DNA of 64,000 bases. It comes from Brevibacillus parabrevis. Lineage in GTDB: Bacteria > Bacillota > Bacilli > Brevibacillales > Brevibacillaceae. The stretch lies in the NCBI RefSeq assembly GCF_003710905.1, contig NZ_RHHV01000014.1:186001-250000 (forward strand), written 5' to 3'. This document shows, piece by piece, positions 54,807-63,943 of the stretch (position 1 is its first letter; every line of letters begins with the position of its first letter). Below the pieces are notes generated by a model that saw nothing but the letters and a program-made list of their open reading frames with translations, was not told the origin of the DNA and searched no databases. The translations under genes and the position numbers were made by a program.

Positions 54807-54836
54807 TTTACAAAGTATGACGATGTGGATTATAAT
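54807..54836 (+). promoter_or_regulatory. SigA-type promoter of FMN reductase gene
   Basis: TTTACA, 18-base spacer, perfect TATAAT; 44 bases upstream of the start codon. Confidence 0.65.
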
Positions 54837-54879
54837 GAAAAATAAACCAGTTAAGCAGATTGCATGAGGTGACTCCAAG

Positions 54880-55446
54880 ATGAAAATTGTAGGAATAGCG
54901 GGAAGCATGAATAGCAACAACTCGACAACGAAGCAAGCGGTAGCGATTGTTCTCGATGCAGCGAAGGCTGCAGGTGCTGATATTGAAATGATTCATCTGG
55001 CAGACTGGAGCTTGCCGATTTACGACGACCGGGAAGACGCGACGACTTATCCGGAAATCGTCCATCGTTTCGTACAAAAAATTTCCGAGGCGGATGGACT
55101 TGTGATCGGTTCGCCTGAATACCACGGCACGATTACCGGAGCATTGAAAAATGCGATCGACTTTTTGGAAGGGCGCCATCTGCGCGATAAGCAAGTGGCT
55201 CTCATCGGTGTTGCCGGGGGCAGCATGGGAGCGACGAACACGGTCAATACGCTCCAGTTGATCATGCGCAATTTGCATGCGTGGCCGTTGCCAGCAAGTC
55301 CGAGCATTCCGAGCGCTTACAATGCGTTTACGCCAGAGGGCAAACTGAAAGATGAACGGTTGCAAGCCCGGATGGAAGCGCTCGGACAGCAACTGGTGCA
55401 ATTTGTCCAAATGATGAACCGCGAAACAGAAAAACAGCCACAATAG
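54880..55446 (+). CDS. NADPH-dependent FMN reductase
   Basis: 188 aa, ATG after ATGAGGTGACTCCAAG. Flavodoxin-like fold of the NADPH-dependent FMN reductase/azoreductase family: KIVGIAGSMNSNNSTTKQA phosphate loop, DGLVIGSPEYHGTITGALKN for flavin, and VALIGVAGGSMGATNTVNTL. Probably a quinone or azo-type reductase with bound FMN. Exact substrate unknown. Transcribed alone. Confidence 0.9.
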   Translation: MKIVGIAGSMNSNNSTTKQAVAIVLDAAKAAGADIEMIHLADWSLPIYDDREDATTYPEIVHRFVQKISEADGLVIGSPEYHGTITGALKNAIDFLEGRHLRDKQVALIGVAGGSMGATNTVNTLQLIMRNLHAWPLPASPSIPSAYNAFTPEGKLKDERLQARMEALGQQLVQFVQMMNRETEKQPQ

Positions 55447-55542
55447 ACAGGTTTCTCTTGCTAATCGTTCTCATTTAAAGGTATTATATTTCTACGTGCC
55501 TTTTTTGGCCGGAAGAAATATGGTTTGAAATGAGGGGTTCAC

Positions 55543-55971
55543 ATGCCGACGCCGAGTATGGAAGACTATTTGGAACGTATTTACAGCTTAATTGAAGAAA
55601 AGGGCTATGCTCGTGTCTCCGATATTGCTGAAGCGTTGGAAGTACATCCCTCTTCGGTCACGAAAATGGTTCAGAAGCTGGACAAAGACAAATATCTCGT
55701 TTATGAAAAATACCGTGGCCTTGTGTTGACGCCAAAAGGGAAAAAGATCGGGAAGCGTTTGGTGGATCGCCACAGCCTGCTGGAAGAGTTCATGCGGGTC
55801 ATCGGCGTTGACGAAGAACATATTTATCAAGATGTCGAGGGAATCGAACATCATTTGAGCTGGGAATCGATTACATGTTTGGAATATCTTGTTCAATATT
55901 TTCAACAAGAACCGAGCCGGATGGAGGATCTCCGTCGCATCCGGTTGGAAGATGAGCAAAAAGAAGAATAG
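55543..55971 (+). CDS. mntR: Manganese-responsive repressor MntR
   Basis: 142 aa, the same length as B. subtilis MntR, ATG after GAGGGGTTCAC. Winged helix [20 protein letters not shown], then dimer helices. Metal ligands Asp8 and Glu11 (SMEDYLE), the His of [10 protein letters not shown] and Glu/Glu/His of [11 protein letters not shown] are preserved. DtxR-family regulator of manganese uptake. It lies in the order mntR-yqhO as in Bacillus; the target transporters are not in the window. Confidence 0.95.
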   Translation: MPTPSMEDYLERIYSLIEEKGYARVSDIAEALEVHPSSVTKMVQKLDKDKYLVYEKYRGLVLTPKGKKIGKRLVDRHSLLEEFMRVIGVDEEHIYQDVEGIEHHLSWESITCLEYLVQYFQQEPSRMEDLRRIRLEDEQKEE

Positions 55972-55981
55972 GTATCCAAAG

Positions 55982-56017
55982 AGCGCAGGCTGACATGGCT
56001 TGCGCTTTTCTTTTTTG
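55982..56017 (+). terminator. Terminator after mntR
   Basis: AGCGCAGGC pairs with GCTTGCGCT (one mismatch), followed by TTTTCTTTTTT. Confidence 0.8.
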
Positions 56018-56087
56018 GTGAAAATGACGTTTTTTAATCGTATGGGAAAAGCTGTCGCCTTATATTTTAGTGAAGGGGGGCGACAGG

Positions 56088-57017
56088 GTGAAAGCGGACG
56101 CGGTTTTTGAAGGCGGTGGTGTGAAGGGAATCGCTTTTATCGGAGCCTTGCGGGTCATGGAGGAAAACGGCTATACGTGGGAAAAGCTGGCGGGCACTTC
56201 GGCAGGCTCGATCGTAGCCGCTCTGCTCAGCGCAGGGTATACGAGCCATGAGCTGAAGCCGATTTTTGACGAGCTGGACTATCTGCACTTTTTGCATCGG
56301 GCGGGGATTGGCAGACTGCCGCTCATCGGGTCGATCCACGAACTGATCGTGCGGGAAGGCGTCTATCGCGCAGACAGAATGGAGCTGTTCATTGAAGACT
56401 TGCTAAGGCGCAAAAATGTGCGTACATTTGGCGATTTGGCTCCGGGCAGGCTGAAAATCGTCGCTTCTGACGTGACCTCGGGGAAAATGACGGTGCTGCC
56501 TGACGACCTTACTCGCTACGGGATTGACCCGGACAGCTTTTCTGTGGCAAGAGCAGTCCGCATGTCTTCGTCGATTCCTTTTTTCTTTCAGCCTGCCCAA
56601 CTGAAAAGCGGCAACGACACCCACTATATTGTCGACGGAGCTTTGCTGAGCAATTATCCGATCTGGCTGTTTGACGTCCCCGGGATACCGCAATGGCCGA
56701 CCATCGGCTTTCGGCTTTCCGACGATCAGAGCAAGCGGGAGACGAAAAAAATTACCGGGCTGTTTTCGTTTTCGCGCGGCTTGCTTGCCACGATGCTCGA
56801 CGCCCATGACAGGCTTTACGTCGAAAAAGCACAGGCGGTACGGACCGTTTTCATTCATACGCTCGGCGTTCGGACGACACAGTTTCAGCTTTCCAAGGAA
56901 ATGCGGGAGAAGCTGTACGCGTCCGGGGAAGCCGCAGCCCAACAGTTTTTGCAGCGCTGGGACTTCGAAGAATATGTCAAAGTATTCCGCATTTCCTCTC
57001 CCAAGCATCTGGTGTAG
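56088..57017 (+). CDS. yqhO: Patatin-like phospholipase YqhO
   Basis: 309 aa from GTG 56088, seven bases after AAGGGGGG; GTG 56070 lacks a site. Oxyanion hole FEGGGVKGIAF, nucleophile Ser38 in AGTSAGS, and dyad Asp183 in VDGALLSNYP define a complete patatin active site. Predicted cytoplasmic acyl hydrolase of the RssA/YqhO type; substrate unknown. Confidence 0.92.
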   Translation: MKADAVFEGGGVKGIAFIGALRVMEENGYTWEKLAGTSAGSIVAALLSAGYTSHELKPIFDELDYLHFLHRAGIGRLPLIGSIHELIVREGVYRADRMELFIEDLLRRKNVRTFGDLAPGRLKIVASDVTSGKMTVLPDDLTRYGIDPDSFSVARAVRMSSSIPFFFQPAQLKSGNDTHYIVDGALLSNYPIWLFDVPGIPQWPTIGFRLSDDQSKRETKKITGLFSFSRGLLATMLDAHDRLYVEKAQAVRTVFIHTLGVRTTQFQLSKEMREKLYASGEAAAQQFLQRWDFEEYVKVFRISSPKHLV

Positions 57018-57035
57018 CGAAGAGGAGCAAAACGA

Positions 57036-57069
57036 AAAAACAGGTTGCCAGCAGCGGCGACCTGTTTTT
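57036..57069. terminator. Bidirectional terminator yqhO/yqhP
   Basis: AAAAACAGGTTGCC pairs with GGCGACCTGTTTTT (one wobble). Confidence 0.88.
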
Positions 57070-57072
57070 CTT

Positions 57073-57426
57073 TTAATGGGACATATTGTTTGGAGAGTTC
57101 TCGTTCTGCTTTTCTTTTGTTTTGCCTTTGTTGCCATCGATCACGCGGAACGGGTGATCTTTTCTGGAGGCCGTCGGTTGCTTTTTGTGCGCTTGTCGCA
57201 TCACCGGAGGTTTTGGTTTCACCTTTTGTTGCTTTGGCTTGCCAGGTCCAGGACTTTTCGAAAAAAAGGAGCCCGTGCGCAAATAGTTGCGCACGATCAA
57301 AAACAGCGCCGCAGACAATCCCAAGATGATCAGCGTATTGATCGGATCACTGATGAGCGTCAATAAAAATCCGTAAATGGCGAGCAGCACAATAATCAAA
57401 ATCACGGGTGGTATGCGACGTAACAT
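57073..57426 (-). CDS. yqhP: YqhP-like small membrane protein
   Basis: 117 aa from ATG 57426 (GAGGTGAGGCC). Two adjacent hydrophobic helices (about 8-25 and 27-43) are followed by a very basic Lys/Pro/Gln-rich cytoplasmic tail (FSKSPGPGKPKQQKVKPKPP). Its position between yqhO and yqhQ matches B. subtilis yqhP (SA1362-type family). Function unknown; assignment rests mostly on synteny. Confidence 0.7.
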   Translation of the reverse strand: MLRRIPPVILIIVLLAIYGFLLTLISDPINTLIILGLSAALFLIVRNYLRTGSFFSKSPGPGKPKQQKVKPKPPVMRQAHKKQPTASRKDHPFRVIDGNKGKTKEKQNENSPNNMSH

Positions 57427-57461
57427 AGGCCTCACCTCAATGGGAATAAGAATGCCTCACG

Positions 57462-58397
57462 TTATCCGGTCGTAGCCATTTTCCCTTGAACATGCTGAAG
57501 GTCCAGCTCCCGCATCTTCTGGAAAGAAGCGATGGCTACTTCGACCTGGCTGTCATCCGGTTCACGCGTTGTGATTTTTTGCAGCCAGAGACCTGGATAG
57601 CCAAGGTAGCGTAACACAGGAGTATCACGGAGCTTGTTTGTCCATTGCAAGACTTCATAGGAGACCCCGATGACCAGCGGCAACAGGACGATCCGCTGCA
57701 CAACACGCTCGGTCAAGGAGTCGTAGCTGAACAGGGAGTAGATCACAACGCCGACAAACACGGTGAAAATGAGAAAACTGCTACCGCAACGATAATGCAA
57801 GGTGGAAAATTTTTGCACATTGGCTACTGTTAATTCTACCCCTGCTTCGAAGGCGTTAATCACTTTATGCTCCGCTCCGTGATATTGAAAGAGCCTTTTG
57901 ATCAGGGGAGCCTTCGCGATGGCTGTGATGTAGCCGAGCAGCAAAATGATTTTGAAGCCGCCTTCCGCCAAAGTTTGGGGCACCCCATCCGGCACCCATT
58001 TTCCCAGGAGAAAATCGGCGAGAAATACGGGAACGAGGGTAAACACAAATTTACCGAACAAGAAAGAGAGTACACCGACCAGGGCGACCCCCAGAATCAT
58101 CGTCAGCTTGGAAGGACCTTCACTGACTTCTTCGCCGGATTCCATGTTGAACCGCTCCGAGGCGAAGTTCAGATGTTTGGCCCCGTTGGCGCTGGCTTCG
58201 ATCAGGCCGACCAGCCCGCGAATGAACGGAATTTTTTTCAGTGGGGTAATCCATTTATATTCCGTACGCGGTGCTTCAAAATACTCAATTTCATGATTTT
58301 TTTTGCGAACAGCTGTTACAGTCATCGATTTGCCGCCGAACATAACACCTTCGATGACGGCCTGACCGCCGTAGCTGGGTACGTTTTGTTGAGCCAC
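57462..58397 (-). CDS. yqhQ: DUF1385 membrane protein YqhQ
   Basis: 311 aa from GTG 58397 (AAGGAAGGTGATA); ATG 58421 has no site. SYGGQAVIEGVMFGGKSMTV, FQYHGAEHKVINAFEAGVEL, RCGSSFLIFTVFVGVVIYSL and GYPGLWLQKITTREPDDSQV are the DUF1385 signature, with about five membrane helices. Function unknown; HGAEHK could be a metal or catalytic site. Confidence 0.9.
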   Translation of the reverse strand: MAQQNVPSYGGQAVIEGVMFGGKSMTVTAVRKKNHEIEYFEAPRTEYKWITPLKKIPFIRGLVGLIEASANGAKHLNFASERFNMESGEEVSEGPSKLTMILGVALVGVLSFLFGKFVFTLVPVFLADFLLGKWVPDGVPQTLAEGGFKIILLLGYITAIAKAPLIKRLFQYHGAEHKVINAFEAGVELTVANVQKFSTLHYRCGSSFLIFTVFVGVVIYSLFSYDSLTERVVQRIVLLPLVIGVSYEVLQWTNKLRDTPVLRYLGYPGLWLQKITTREPDDSQVEVAIASFQKMRELDLQHVQGKMATTG

Positions 58398-58531
58398 ACT
58401 ATCACCTTCCTTACCCTCCATTTTAACGGAAAGCGAGCCTTGAAGCTACAAGGAGTTCATGCTGTGCCAAGAAATGTAAACAGTTAGTGAAAAACATGGG
58501 AACAGCACATACTATCTGTGAGGTGATAGGT

Positions 58532-59047
58532 ATGGTAGCAGGCAAAGCCACGCGAAGAAACAAAGAGCTGTTGGGCAAGCCGAGAGAGCGGGGAACGGCG
58601 GAGCGAAAGGCGGCTTCCGTCAGCAAAATCGTCGAGCTTGCTTTTTGGGGCACGATTTTGTGGGGGGTGATCCGCATGCTCGCCCACTTTTTGAATTTGA
58701 CTCCGTACGGACTGGGTGCTTTTGCCCGGCCTTTGCTCAGCGGATACGAGGAGAATAGCCTGATGGGCAACTCCTTGGGAGCGATTGTACTGTTCGTGGA
58801 GACGATCCTGGCAAGCTTTTTGTTCTCCCTCTTGTTCGGCCAGATGCGGGCATGGTGGATCGGCCTGCTCTACGGTGCGATTTTGCTTGCGATTGCAGGA
58901 TTCTTCTTTCGCATCGGGAATTGGGAAGTAGGCACGCTCAGTACAGAAGGAGCCTGGTACTTGTCCTATGGATTGTTCATTGGCATGACGCTTGTCCTGG
59001 AACAATCCGACGAAGAGCAGTGGGGCGGCAAAGACAAAGAGCGATAG
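58532..59047 (+). CDS. yqhR: YqhR-like membrane protein
   Basis: 171 aa from ATG 58532 (GTGAGGTGATAGG). A basic N-terminus is followed by four membrane helices (ELAFWGTILWGVIRMLAHFL, IVLFVETILASFLFSLLFG, WWIGLLYGAILLAIAGFFF, WYLSYGLFIGMTLV). It holds the position of B. subtilis yqhR, just before aroQ. Function unknown. Confidence 0.8.
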   Translation: MVAGKATRRNKELLGKPRERGTAERKAASVSKIVELAFWGTILWGVIRMLAHFLNLTPYGLGAFARPLLSGYEENSLMGNSLGAIVLFVETILASFLFSLLFGQMRAWWIGLLYGAILLAIAGFFFRIGNWEVGTLSTEGAWYLSYGLFIGMTLVLEQSDEEQWGGKDKER

Positions 59048-59119
59048 GGGACCGGGTTGTCCCCTCTGCATCTGCCGTTTGCAAGATTCGAAATGTTGGC
59101 CGATTTTTGTCGCCTACTG

Positions 59120-59147
59120 TTGTACAAGGAGAGGCTTGTGGTAAAAT
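59120..59147 (+). promoter_or_regulatory. SigA-type promoter upstream of aroQ
   Basis: TTGTAC, 16-base spacer, TAAAAT; 51 bases before the aroQ start. Confidence 0.5.
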
Positions 59148-59197
59148 GTTTCATTAGTAAAAAAACTTTTTGCGAAAACAGACGGGGAGGGAAGACA

Positions 59198-59638
59198 ATG
59201 GCTTCCGTTTTGCTTTTGAATGGCCCCAATCTCAACTTGCTGGGAACGAGGGAGCCTGACGTATACGGAAGGGAAACGCTGGAAGATCTCGTCGCGAAGC
59301 TGACTTCTGTCATGGATGAGCTTGGGGGCAAGCTTGAACATTTCCAGTCCAATCACGAGGGCGCTCTGATCGACGCGATTCATCAGGCGAGAGGCGTGCA
59401 CGACGGCATTTTGATCAATCCCGGCGCTTTCACGCACTACAGCTATGCGATCCGCGATGCTCTGGCAGGCGTGGCAATCCCGACCATTGAAATACATATT
59501 TCCAACATTCATACGCGCGAGGAATTTCGTCACCATTCCGTGATTGCACCCGTTACGATAGGGCAAGTAGTCGGTCTGGGCATGGACGGATACGAATGGG
59601 CGCTGCGGGCGCTCGTCCGCAAAATCGAGAACAAATAA
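59198..59638 (+). CDS. aroQ: Type II 3-dehydroquinate dehydratase
   Basis: 146 aa from ATG 59198 (GGGGAGGGAAGACA). [17 protein letters not shown] with catalytic Tyr of [34 protein letters not shown] and [17 protein letters not shown] are the complete type II active site. Third step of the shikimate pathway. Confidence 0.96.
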   Translation: MASVLLLNGPNLNLLGTREPDVYGRETLEDLVAKLTSVMDELGGKLEHFQSNHEGALIDAIHQARGVHDGILINPGAFTHYSYAIRDALAGVAIPTIEIHISNIHTREEFRHHSVIAPVTIGQVVGLGMDGYEWALRALVRKIENK

Positions 59639-59671
59639 CGGTTTGGCAAAGCGAAAGGGGAACTGGTTGTC

Positions 59672-60742
59672 ATGAAACAACGTTTGGACAAATTGCGTGA
59701 AGCGCTCTCCCAAGTAGGGGCGAATGCTTTCATCACGGAAAAATCGGAAAATCGCTTTTATCTGAGCGGTTTCACTGGCTCCACCGGCTGGGTGATCGTC
59801 ACGGAAACCGAAGCCTTTTTGGTTACGGATTTCCGCTATGTCGAACAGGCAGAGGAGCAGGCACCTGATTTCACTGTCGTCAACAACGAGCGAAAAGCGG
59901 TCGAAGCGATTGGCAAGCTGCTACAGGAAAAAGGCATCAAGCGTCTCGCTTTTGAAAGCAGCGTTTCCTTTGGTACATATCAGGAGTGGAGCAAAGGCTT
60001 TGCCGGGGTAGAGCTGGTTCCAACGAGCGGACTGCTGGAAAAAATTCGCATGTTCAAAGAAGAGTCGGAAATGGTCATCATCCGTGAAGCAGTGGGAATT
60101 GCGGAGGCGGCTTTTGCGCATATTCAAGGATATATCCGTCCTGGCGTACGCGAAGTAGACGTTGCTTTGGAATTGGAATATTTCATGCGCAAACAAGGGG
60201 CGACAGGGTCTGCGTTCGACATGATCGTTGCATCCGGCGTGCGCGGAGCATTGCCGCATGGACGAGCTTCGGAAAAAGTGATCGAGGCCGGAGAAATGGT
60301 TACGCTCGACTTCGGCGCAGCGTACAAAGGCTACAACTCCGACATTACCCGCACGCTTGCTGTCGGCGAACCTAGCGCCAAAATGAAAGAGATTTACGAT
60401 ATCGTCTTGCGCGCACAACTGGCCGGACTGGAAGCCCTGAAACCGGGAGTGACAGCAAAGGCGGCAGACGCCGCTACGCGTGACCTGATTGCAGCGGCTG
60501 GCTATGGCGATGCCTACGGACACAGCGCGGGTCACGGTCTGGGCATCGAGGTGCACGAACTGCCGGGCTTGTCTACCGTGAGCACCTTCGTTCTGGAGCC
60601 AGGCATGCTTGTCACGATGGAACCGGGTATTTATGTGACTGGACTCGGCGGAGTGCGAATCGAGGACGACGTTCTGATCACGGCGGATGGGCATGAGAAC
60701 CTCAACAAGTCTACGAAAGAGTTGCTCATTTTGCCCGTGTAA
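59672..60742 (+). CDS. yqhT: Xaa-Pro aminopeptidase YqhT (M24)
   Basis: 356 aa, ATG after CGAAAGGGGAACTGGTTGTC. Creatinase-like N-terminal domain, then pita-bread fold with dinuclear metal ligands: DFGAAYKGYNSDITRT (two Asp), the His of SAGHGLGIEVHE, MEPGIYVTGLGGVRIEDD (two Glu). Cleaves the first residue before Pro. Neighbour of efp, whose product relieves polyproline stalling; conserved synteny in Bacillus. Confidence 0.94.
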   Translation: MKQRLDKLREALSQVGANAFITEKSENRFYLSGFTGSTGWVIVTETEAFLVTDFRYVEQAEEQAPDFTVVNNERKAVEAIGKLLQEKGIKRLAFESSVSFGTYQEWSKGFAGVELVPTSGLLEKIRMFKEESEMVIIREAVGIAEAAFAHIQGYIRPGVREVDVALELEYFMRKQGATGSAFDMIVASGVRGALPHGRASEKVIEAGEMVTLDFGAAYKGYNSDITRTLAVGEPSAKMKEIYDIVLRAQLAGLEALKPGVTAKAADAATRDLIAAAGYGDAYGHSAGHGLGIEVHELPGLSTVSTFVLEPGMLVTMEPGIYVTGLGGVRIEDDVLITADGHENLNKSTKELLILPV

Positions 60743-60784
60743 TTTATACTAATCTACGTTATTGATTGATTTGGGAGGACAACG

Positions 60785-61342
60785 ATGATCTCTGTAAACG
60801 ACTTTCGGACCGGTTTGACGATCGAAGTGGACGGCAACATTTACACCGTGCTTGAGTTCCAACACGTAAAACCAGGAAAAGGTGCGGCTTTCGTACGCTC
60901 CAAACTGCGCAACCTGCGCAATGGCAACACGACAGAAATGACTTTCCGCGGCGGCGAAAAAGTAAACCCTGCCCGCATCGAATCCAGCACCATGCAGTAT
61001 CTGTATGCGAGCGGTGACGATTACACTTTCATGAACACCGAAACGTATGAGCAATTGACGTTCACTCGCAAACAAATCGAGCGCGAGCTGCGTTTCTTGA
61101 AGGAAAACATGAACGTGCAAATCATGCAGTACAACGGTGAAACAATCGGAATCCAACTGCCAAACACAGTTGAGCTGGTTGTTACTGAATGTGAGCCAGG
61201 CGTTAAAGGCGATACCGCTTCCAACGTTACGAAAAAAGCAACGCTGGAAACTGGCTTCGTGGTAAACGTTCCTCTCTTCGTAGAAGAAGGCGAGCGTTTG
61301 ATCATCGATACGCGTTCGGAAGCTTACGTTTCCCGCGCGTAA
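60785..61342 (+). CDS. efp: Elongation factor P
   Basis: 185 aa, ATG after [32 protein letters not shown], modified-loop lysine Lys32 in [30 protein letters not shown] and [25 protein letters not shown]-type end. Lys32 is the residue carrying 5-aminopentanol in B. subtilis. Relieves ribosome stalling at polyproline. Confidence 0.97.
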   Translation: MISVNDFRTGLTIEVDGNIYTVLEFQHVKPGKGAAFVRSKLRNLRNGNTTEMTFRGGEKVNPARIESSTMQYLYASGDDYTFMNTETYEQLTFTRKQIERELRFLKENMNVQIMQYNGETIGIQLPNTVELVVTECEPGVKGDTASNVTKKATLETGFVVNVPLFVEEGERLIIDTRSEAYVSRA

Positions 61343-61360
61343 CTTGCAAGATCGTCATGG

Positions 61361-61394
61361 AAAAAGCTGTGCCCTCCCGGGTGCAGCTTTTTTT
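61361..61394 (+). terminator. Terminator after efp
   Basis: AAAAAGCTGTGCCC pairs with GGGTGCAGCTTTTT (one mismatch), followed by T. Confidence 0.9.
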
Positions 61395-61491
61395 AGTTGC
61401 GCATGAGTCTCGGCGTTGCCACAAAAAAAATCCCGCTTTTCCGAAAGCGAAAAGGGGATTTCAGCGATCTGCTGTTTTTTGGCCTTGCTGC

Positions 61492-61971
61492 TCAGTGGGG
61501 CCAGCGCCCTCCGAACCACTCCCACAGCTTTAACACAAAGGCAGTAATCCCGGCAGCCATCAGCGGGCCGACGGGGATGCCGCGGAAAAACACAATACCA
61601 ATGATCGACCCGATCACCAGTCCGACGATCATATGCGGCTCAGCCCGGAGCAAATCCAGTCCCTTGCCGTTCATCCACGTCGCAATCGCGCCGCCAGCCA
61701 GCGCTGTAAGGCCCACGACCGTAGTGAACAGCGGCGTGACGTCTTTCCACGATATTTTCTCACTGGCAAACGGCACCAGTACGGATATCGTCAAAAAAAG
61801 CAGGCCAAGCTCCAGACCTCGGCGTTCGACCGTGGGGAAAAAGCGTTCCAAGGCCGTCAGCTTCAGCACCAAAAGAATGCTGGCCGCCGTCGCGATTATC
61901 GGTGAACGGCCAATCAGTCCTATGACGATCAGGATGACGAGCATCACTTCTCCAGACATCATCATTGGCAT
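61492..61971 (-). CDS. DUF441 / UPF0756 membrane protein
   Basis: 159 aa from ATG 61971 (AGGGG nearby). Four to five hydrophobic helices: [78 protein letters not shown] and [15 protein letters not shown]. The [11 protein letters not shown] and GKGLDLL segments match the DUF441/UPF0756 family. Function unknown. Confidence 0.88.
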   Translation of the reverse strand: MPMMMSGEVMLVILIVIGLIGRSPIIATAASILLVLKLTALERFFPTVERRGLELGLLFLTISVLVPFASEKISWKDVTPLFTTVVGLTALAGGAIATWMNGKGLDLLRAEPHMIVGLVIGSIIGIVFFRGIPVGPLMAAGITAFVLKLWEWFGGRWPH

Positions 61972-62001
61972 CAAAACCCCTGTCCCTGTTCTCCTTTCAC
62001 T

Positions 62002-62718
62002 CTATGAGACAAGGTGTGGGAGTATGCGTTTGTCCTTGACGTAGGGCACGAGCGTGTAGCGGTCAACCTGTGCGCAAAAACGCAAGTCGTCGGCAAAATG
62101 GTGCGAAACGAGGCGCTTGCCCGTGGTAGTTTGCAGCATTTGTTCGCCAAGCTTATCTGCATAGTATAAATAGCTTGCTTTCAACGCTTCGCCGAGATCG
62201 CAAATCTGCAGGTGGGCCAAAGCTTTTTGCGCCTGGACGATCATCAGCCCTGCCGCGAGTCCATCTTCCAGAGCAAATTCGGAACGCGTCCCTGCGCAGT
62301 AAAGTGTCACGTCGAGATGATACGTGAGCGCGTGGCGAATGCAGGCCGTCGCGTTCAAAAAGCAGCCGACGAGCAGCGCGGAGGCTCGCTCCGCCTTCTG
62401 AATGGCGCGAGTGCCGTTCGTCGTCGTGAGGATCAGTCGTTTGCCCGGATTTTTGGCCGCGGAGATTTCCGTCGGGGAGTTGTTGCAATCAAAGTCGGGT
62501 ATTTTGCGGCAATGTCGCTCGCCAGCCAGGATGCAGTCAGCGGCTCTGAGCGAGTTCGCTTGCCCGATCGTTTCAACGGGAACGACGCAGACAAAGCCGT
62601 TGCCCAGCGCGGTGACAATCGTACTGGATGCGCGCAAAACATCGATCACAATCACAACATGATTGCTGATTTGGTCAAAGCGAATTTCCTCGACCGTGGG
62701 CACGACCTCTATTCGCAC
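62002..62718 (-). CDS. comB: 2-phosphosulfolactate phosphatase ComB
   Basis: 238 aa from GTG 62718 (GGGAGGTCTGCCCC). VVIVIDVLRASSTIVTALGN, AGERHCRKIPDFDCNNSPTE, LILTTTNGTRAIQKAERASA, ALEDGLAAGLMI are the ComB signature. It removes phosphate from 2-phosphosulfolactate, giving 3-sulfolactate. The start overlaps the end of comA by 10 bases. In Bacillus this pair makes the sulfolactate stored in spores, not coenzyme M. Confidence 0.93.
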   Translation of the reverse strand: MRIEVVPTVEEIRFDQISNHVVIVIDVLRASSTIVTALGNGFVCVVPVETIGQANSLRAADCILAGERHCRKIPDFDCNNSPTEISAAKNPGKRLILTTTNGTRAIQKAERASALLVGCFLNATACIRHALTYHLDVTLYCAGTRSEFALEDGLAAGLMIVQAQKALAHLQICDLGEALKASYLYYADKLGEQMLQTTTGKRLVSHHFADDLRFCAQVDRYTLVPYVKDKRILPHLVS

Positions 62719-63530
62719 GGGGCAGACCTCCCTTCCGCAAGCATCAGGGCGGTGTCTCCGCGAAGTCCGCGGCGGAGTGTCTCGACCGACAAGACGTCCG
62801 TGCAGGCGATGTTGCCGAGATTGACATCGACACCGAGAGACTGAATCAGGCACACTTGCTGGTCTTTTTGCGGCGCTTCCCAAACGAGCCGCTCCGCGTT
62901 TGCTTTGGCGGCACGGACGACATCCAGAATGAATGACTGTTCGATCTTGCCGTTTCCGTCAAAGACGCCGACCGTTCCGCTTTCGCGTGCTTCGACGATG
63001 ACGTGGCTGGCGCCTGCCTGCAAGTCAAAGGCGAGTGTCTCCAAAAGCTCATTGCGCTCGGCGCGATAGCCTGCCGACTTTTTTCCTACCTCCGTATACA
63101 CGACAAGCCCTGCGTCCACGGCCCGTTCAATCGCTTCTCTGCGCTGCTCAAACGATAGCGGGAACGTCCCGTCTGAAATCTCAACCGCTGAAAATCCGAG
63201 CGAACGGATTTGTTGCATGTACGCCTTGATCGTGCTCTGCTGAATGGCAATCTCAAAAAAAGTTCCGCCTGGCATGATGTGCAAGCCCAAGGCGGTTGCC
63301 CTGGAAAGCTTTTGCTGCAACACGTTCGGCGGATACAAGGCCGTTGTGCCAAAGCCGAGTTTGTATATATCGATATAAGGAGAAGCCAGTTCCAGCAGAT
63401 CGCAGTAAGCGGTCAGCCCCAGCCCTTTGTCAATTACCATGGTCAACCCCTTTTGGCGGGGCTTCGCTCGCTTGTGCCCGAACGGATTCGCCCAGCTCGC
63501 GGGCATAAACGGATGCTCACAGTCTACCAT
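62709..63530 (-). CDS. comA: Phosphosulfolactate synthase ComA
   Basis: 273 aa from ATG 63530 (TGAGGAACTTGC). TIM-barrel: KPRQKGLTMVIDKGLGL, YIDIYKLGFGTTALYPPN, GLHIMPGGTFFEIAIQQS, GFSAVEISDGTFPLSFEQR, YTEVGKKSAGYRAERNELLE, LQAGASHVIVEARESGTVGV and VNLGNIACTDVLSVETLRRG are ComA residues. It adds sulfite to phosphoenolpyruvate. The symbol here is the sulfolactate enzyme, not the competence regulator of the same name. Probably expressed during sporulation together with comB. Confidence 0.93.
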   Translation of the reverse strand: MVDCEHPFMPASWANPFGHKRAKPRQKGLTMVIDKGLGLTAYCDLLELASPYIDIYKLGFGTTALYPPNVLQQKLSRATALGLHIMPGGTFFEIAIQQSTIKAYMQQIRSLGFSAVEISDGTFPLSFEQRREAIERAVDAGLVVYTEVGKKSAGYRAERNELLETLAFDLQAGASHVIVEARESGTVGVFDGNGKIEQSFILDVVRAAKANAERLVWEAPQKDQQVCLIQSLGVDVNLGNIACTDVLSVETLRRGLRGDTALMLAEGRSAPCE

Positions 63531-63679
63531 GCAAGTTCCTCATTTCTTCTAGGCGTATGGTTCAGTGTATGCCCACCGTGGAGGAGGAGTGAAGAAGAAA
63601 GGCAGTAGGCGATTGCCCACACGAGTGCTGAAATGAACGGGTACAGGCATAGAGTGAACGGAGGGGAGGACGAGACGGT

Positions 63680-63943
63680 ATGTGGGAAAAAGCGATTATG
63701 GGGATGGCTGCGCTGCGGATCTTGTCAGGCAGCATCGAGATTGTGGCTGCCTTGCTCATTTTGAAGGTCAATCAGGTGGAAAAGGCACTGCTCATAAATT
63801 CGGGCTTGGCAATCGTAGGGCCTGTGATTTTGATTACCACGACGACGATCGGCCTGCTCGGCATGTCTGATCGGGTCAGCTTTGCAAAAATCGCCTGGAT
63901 TTTGCTCGGCATCTCCTGCATTTTGATCGGAGTGCGCAAGTGA
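63680..63943 (+). CDS. yqhV: YqhV-family membrane protein
   Basis: 87 aa, ATG after GGAGGGGAGGACGAGACGGT. Three hydrophobic helices: GMAALRILSGSIEIVAALLI, then LKVNQVEKALLINSGLAIVG, PVILITTTTIGLLGM, AKIAWILLGISCILIGVRK. Matches B. subtilis YqhV, which sits between efp and spoIIIAA. The spoIIIA operon is expected immediately beyond the window. Confidence 0.9.
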   Translation: MWEKAIMGMAALRILSGSIEIVAALLILKVNQVEKALLINSGLAIVGPVILITTTTIGLLGMSDRVSFAKIAWILLGISCILIGVRK

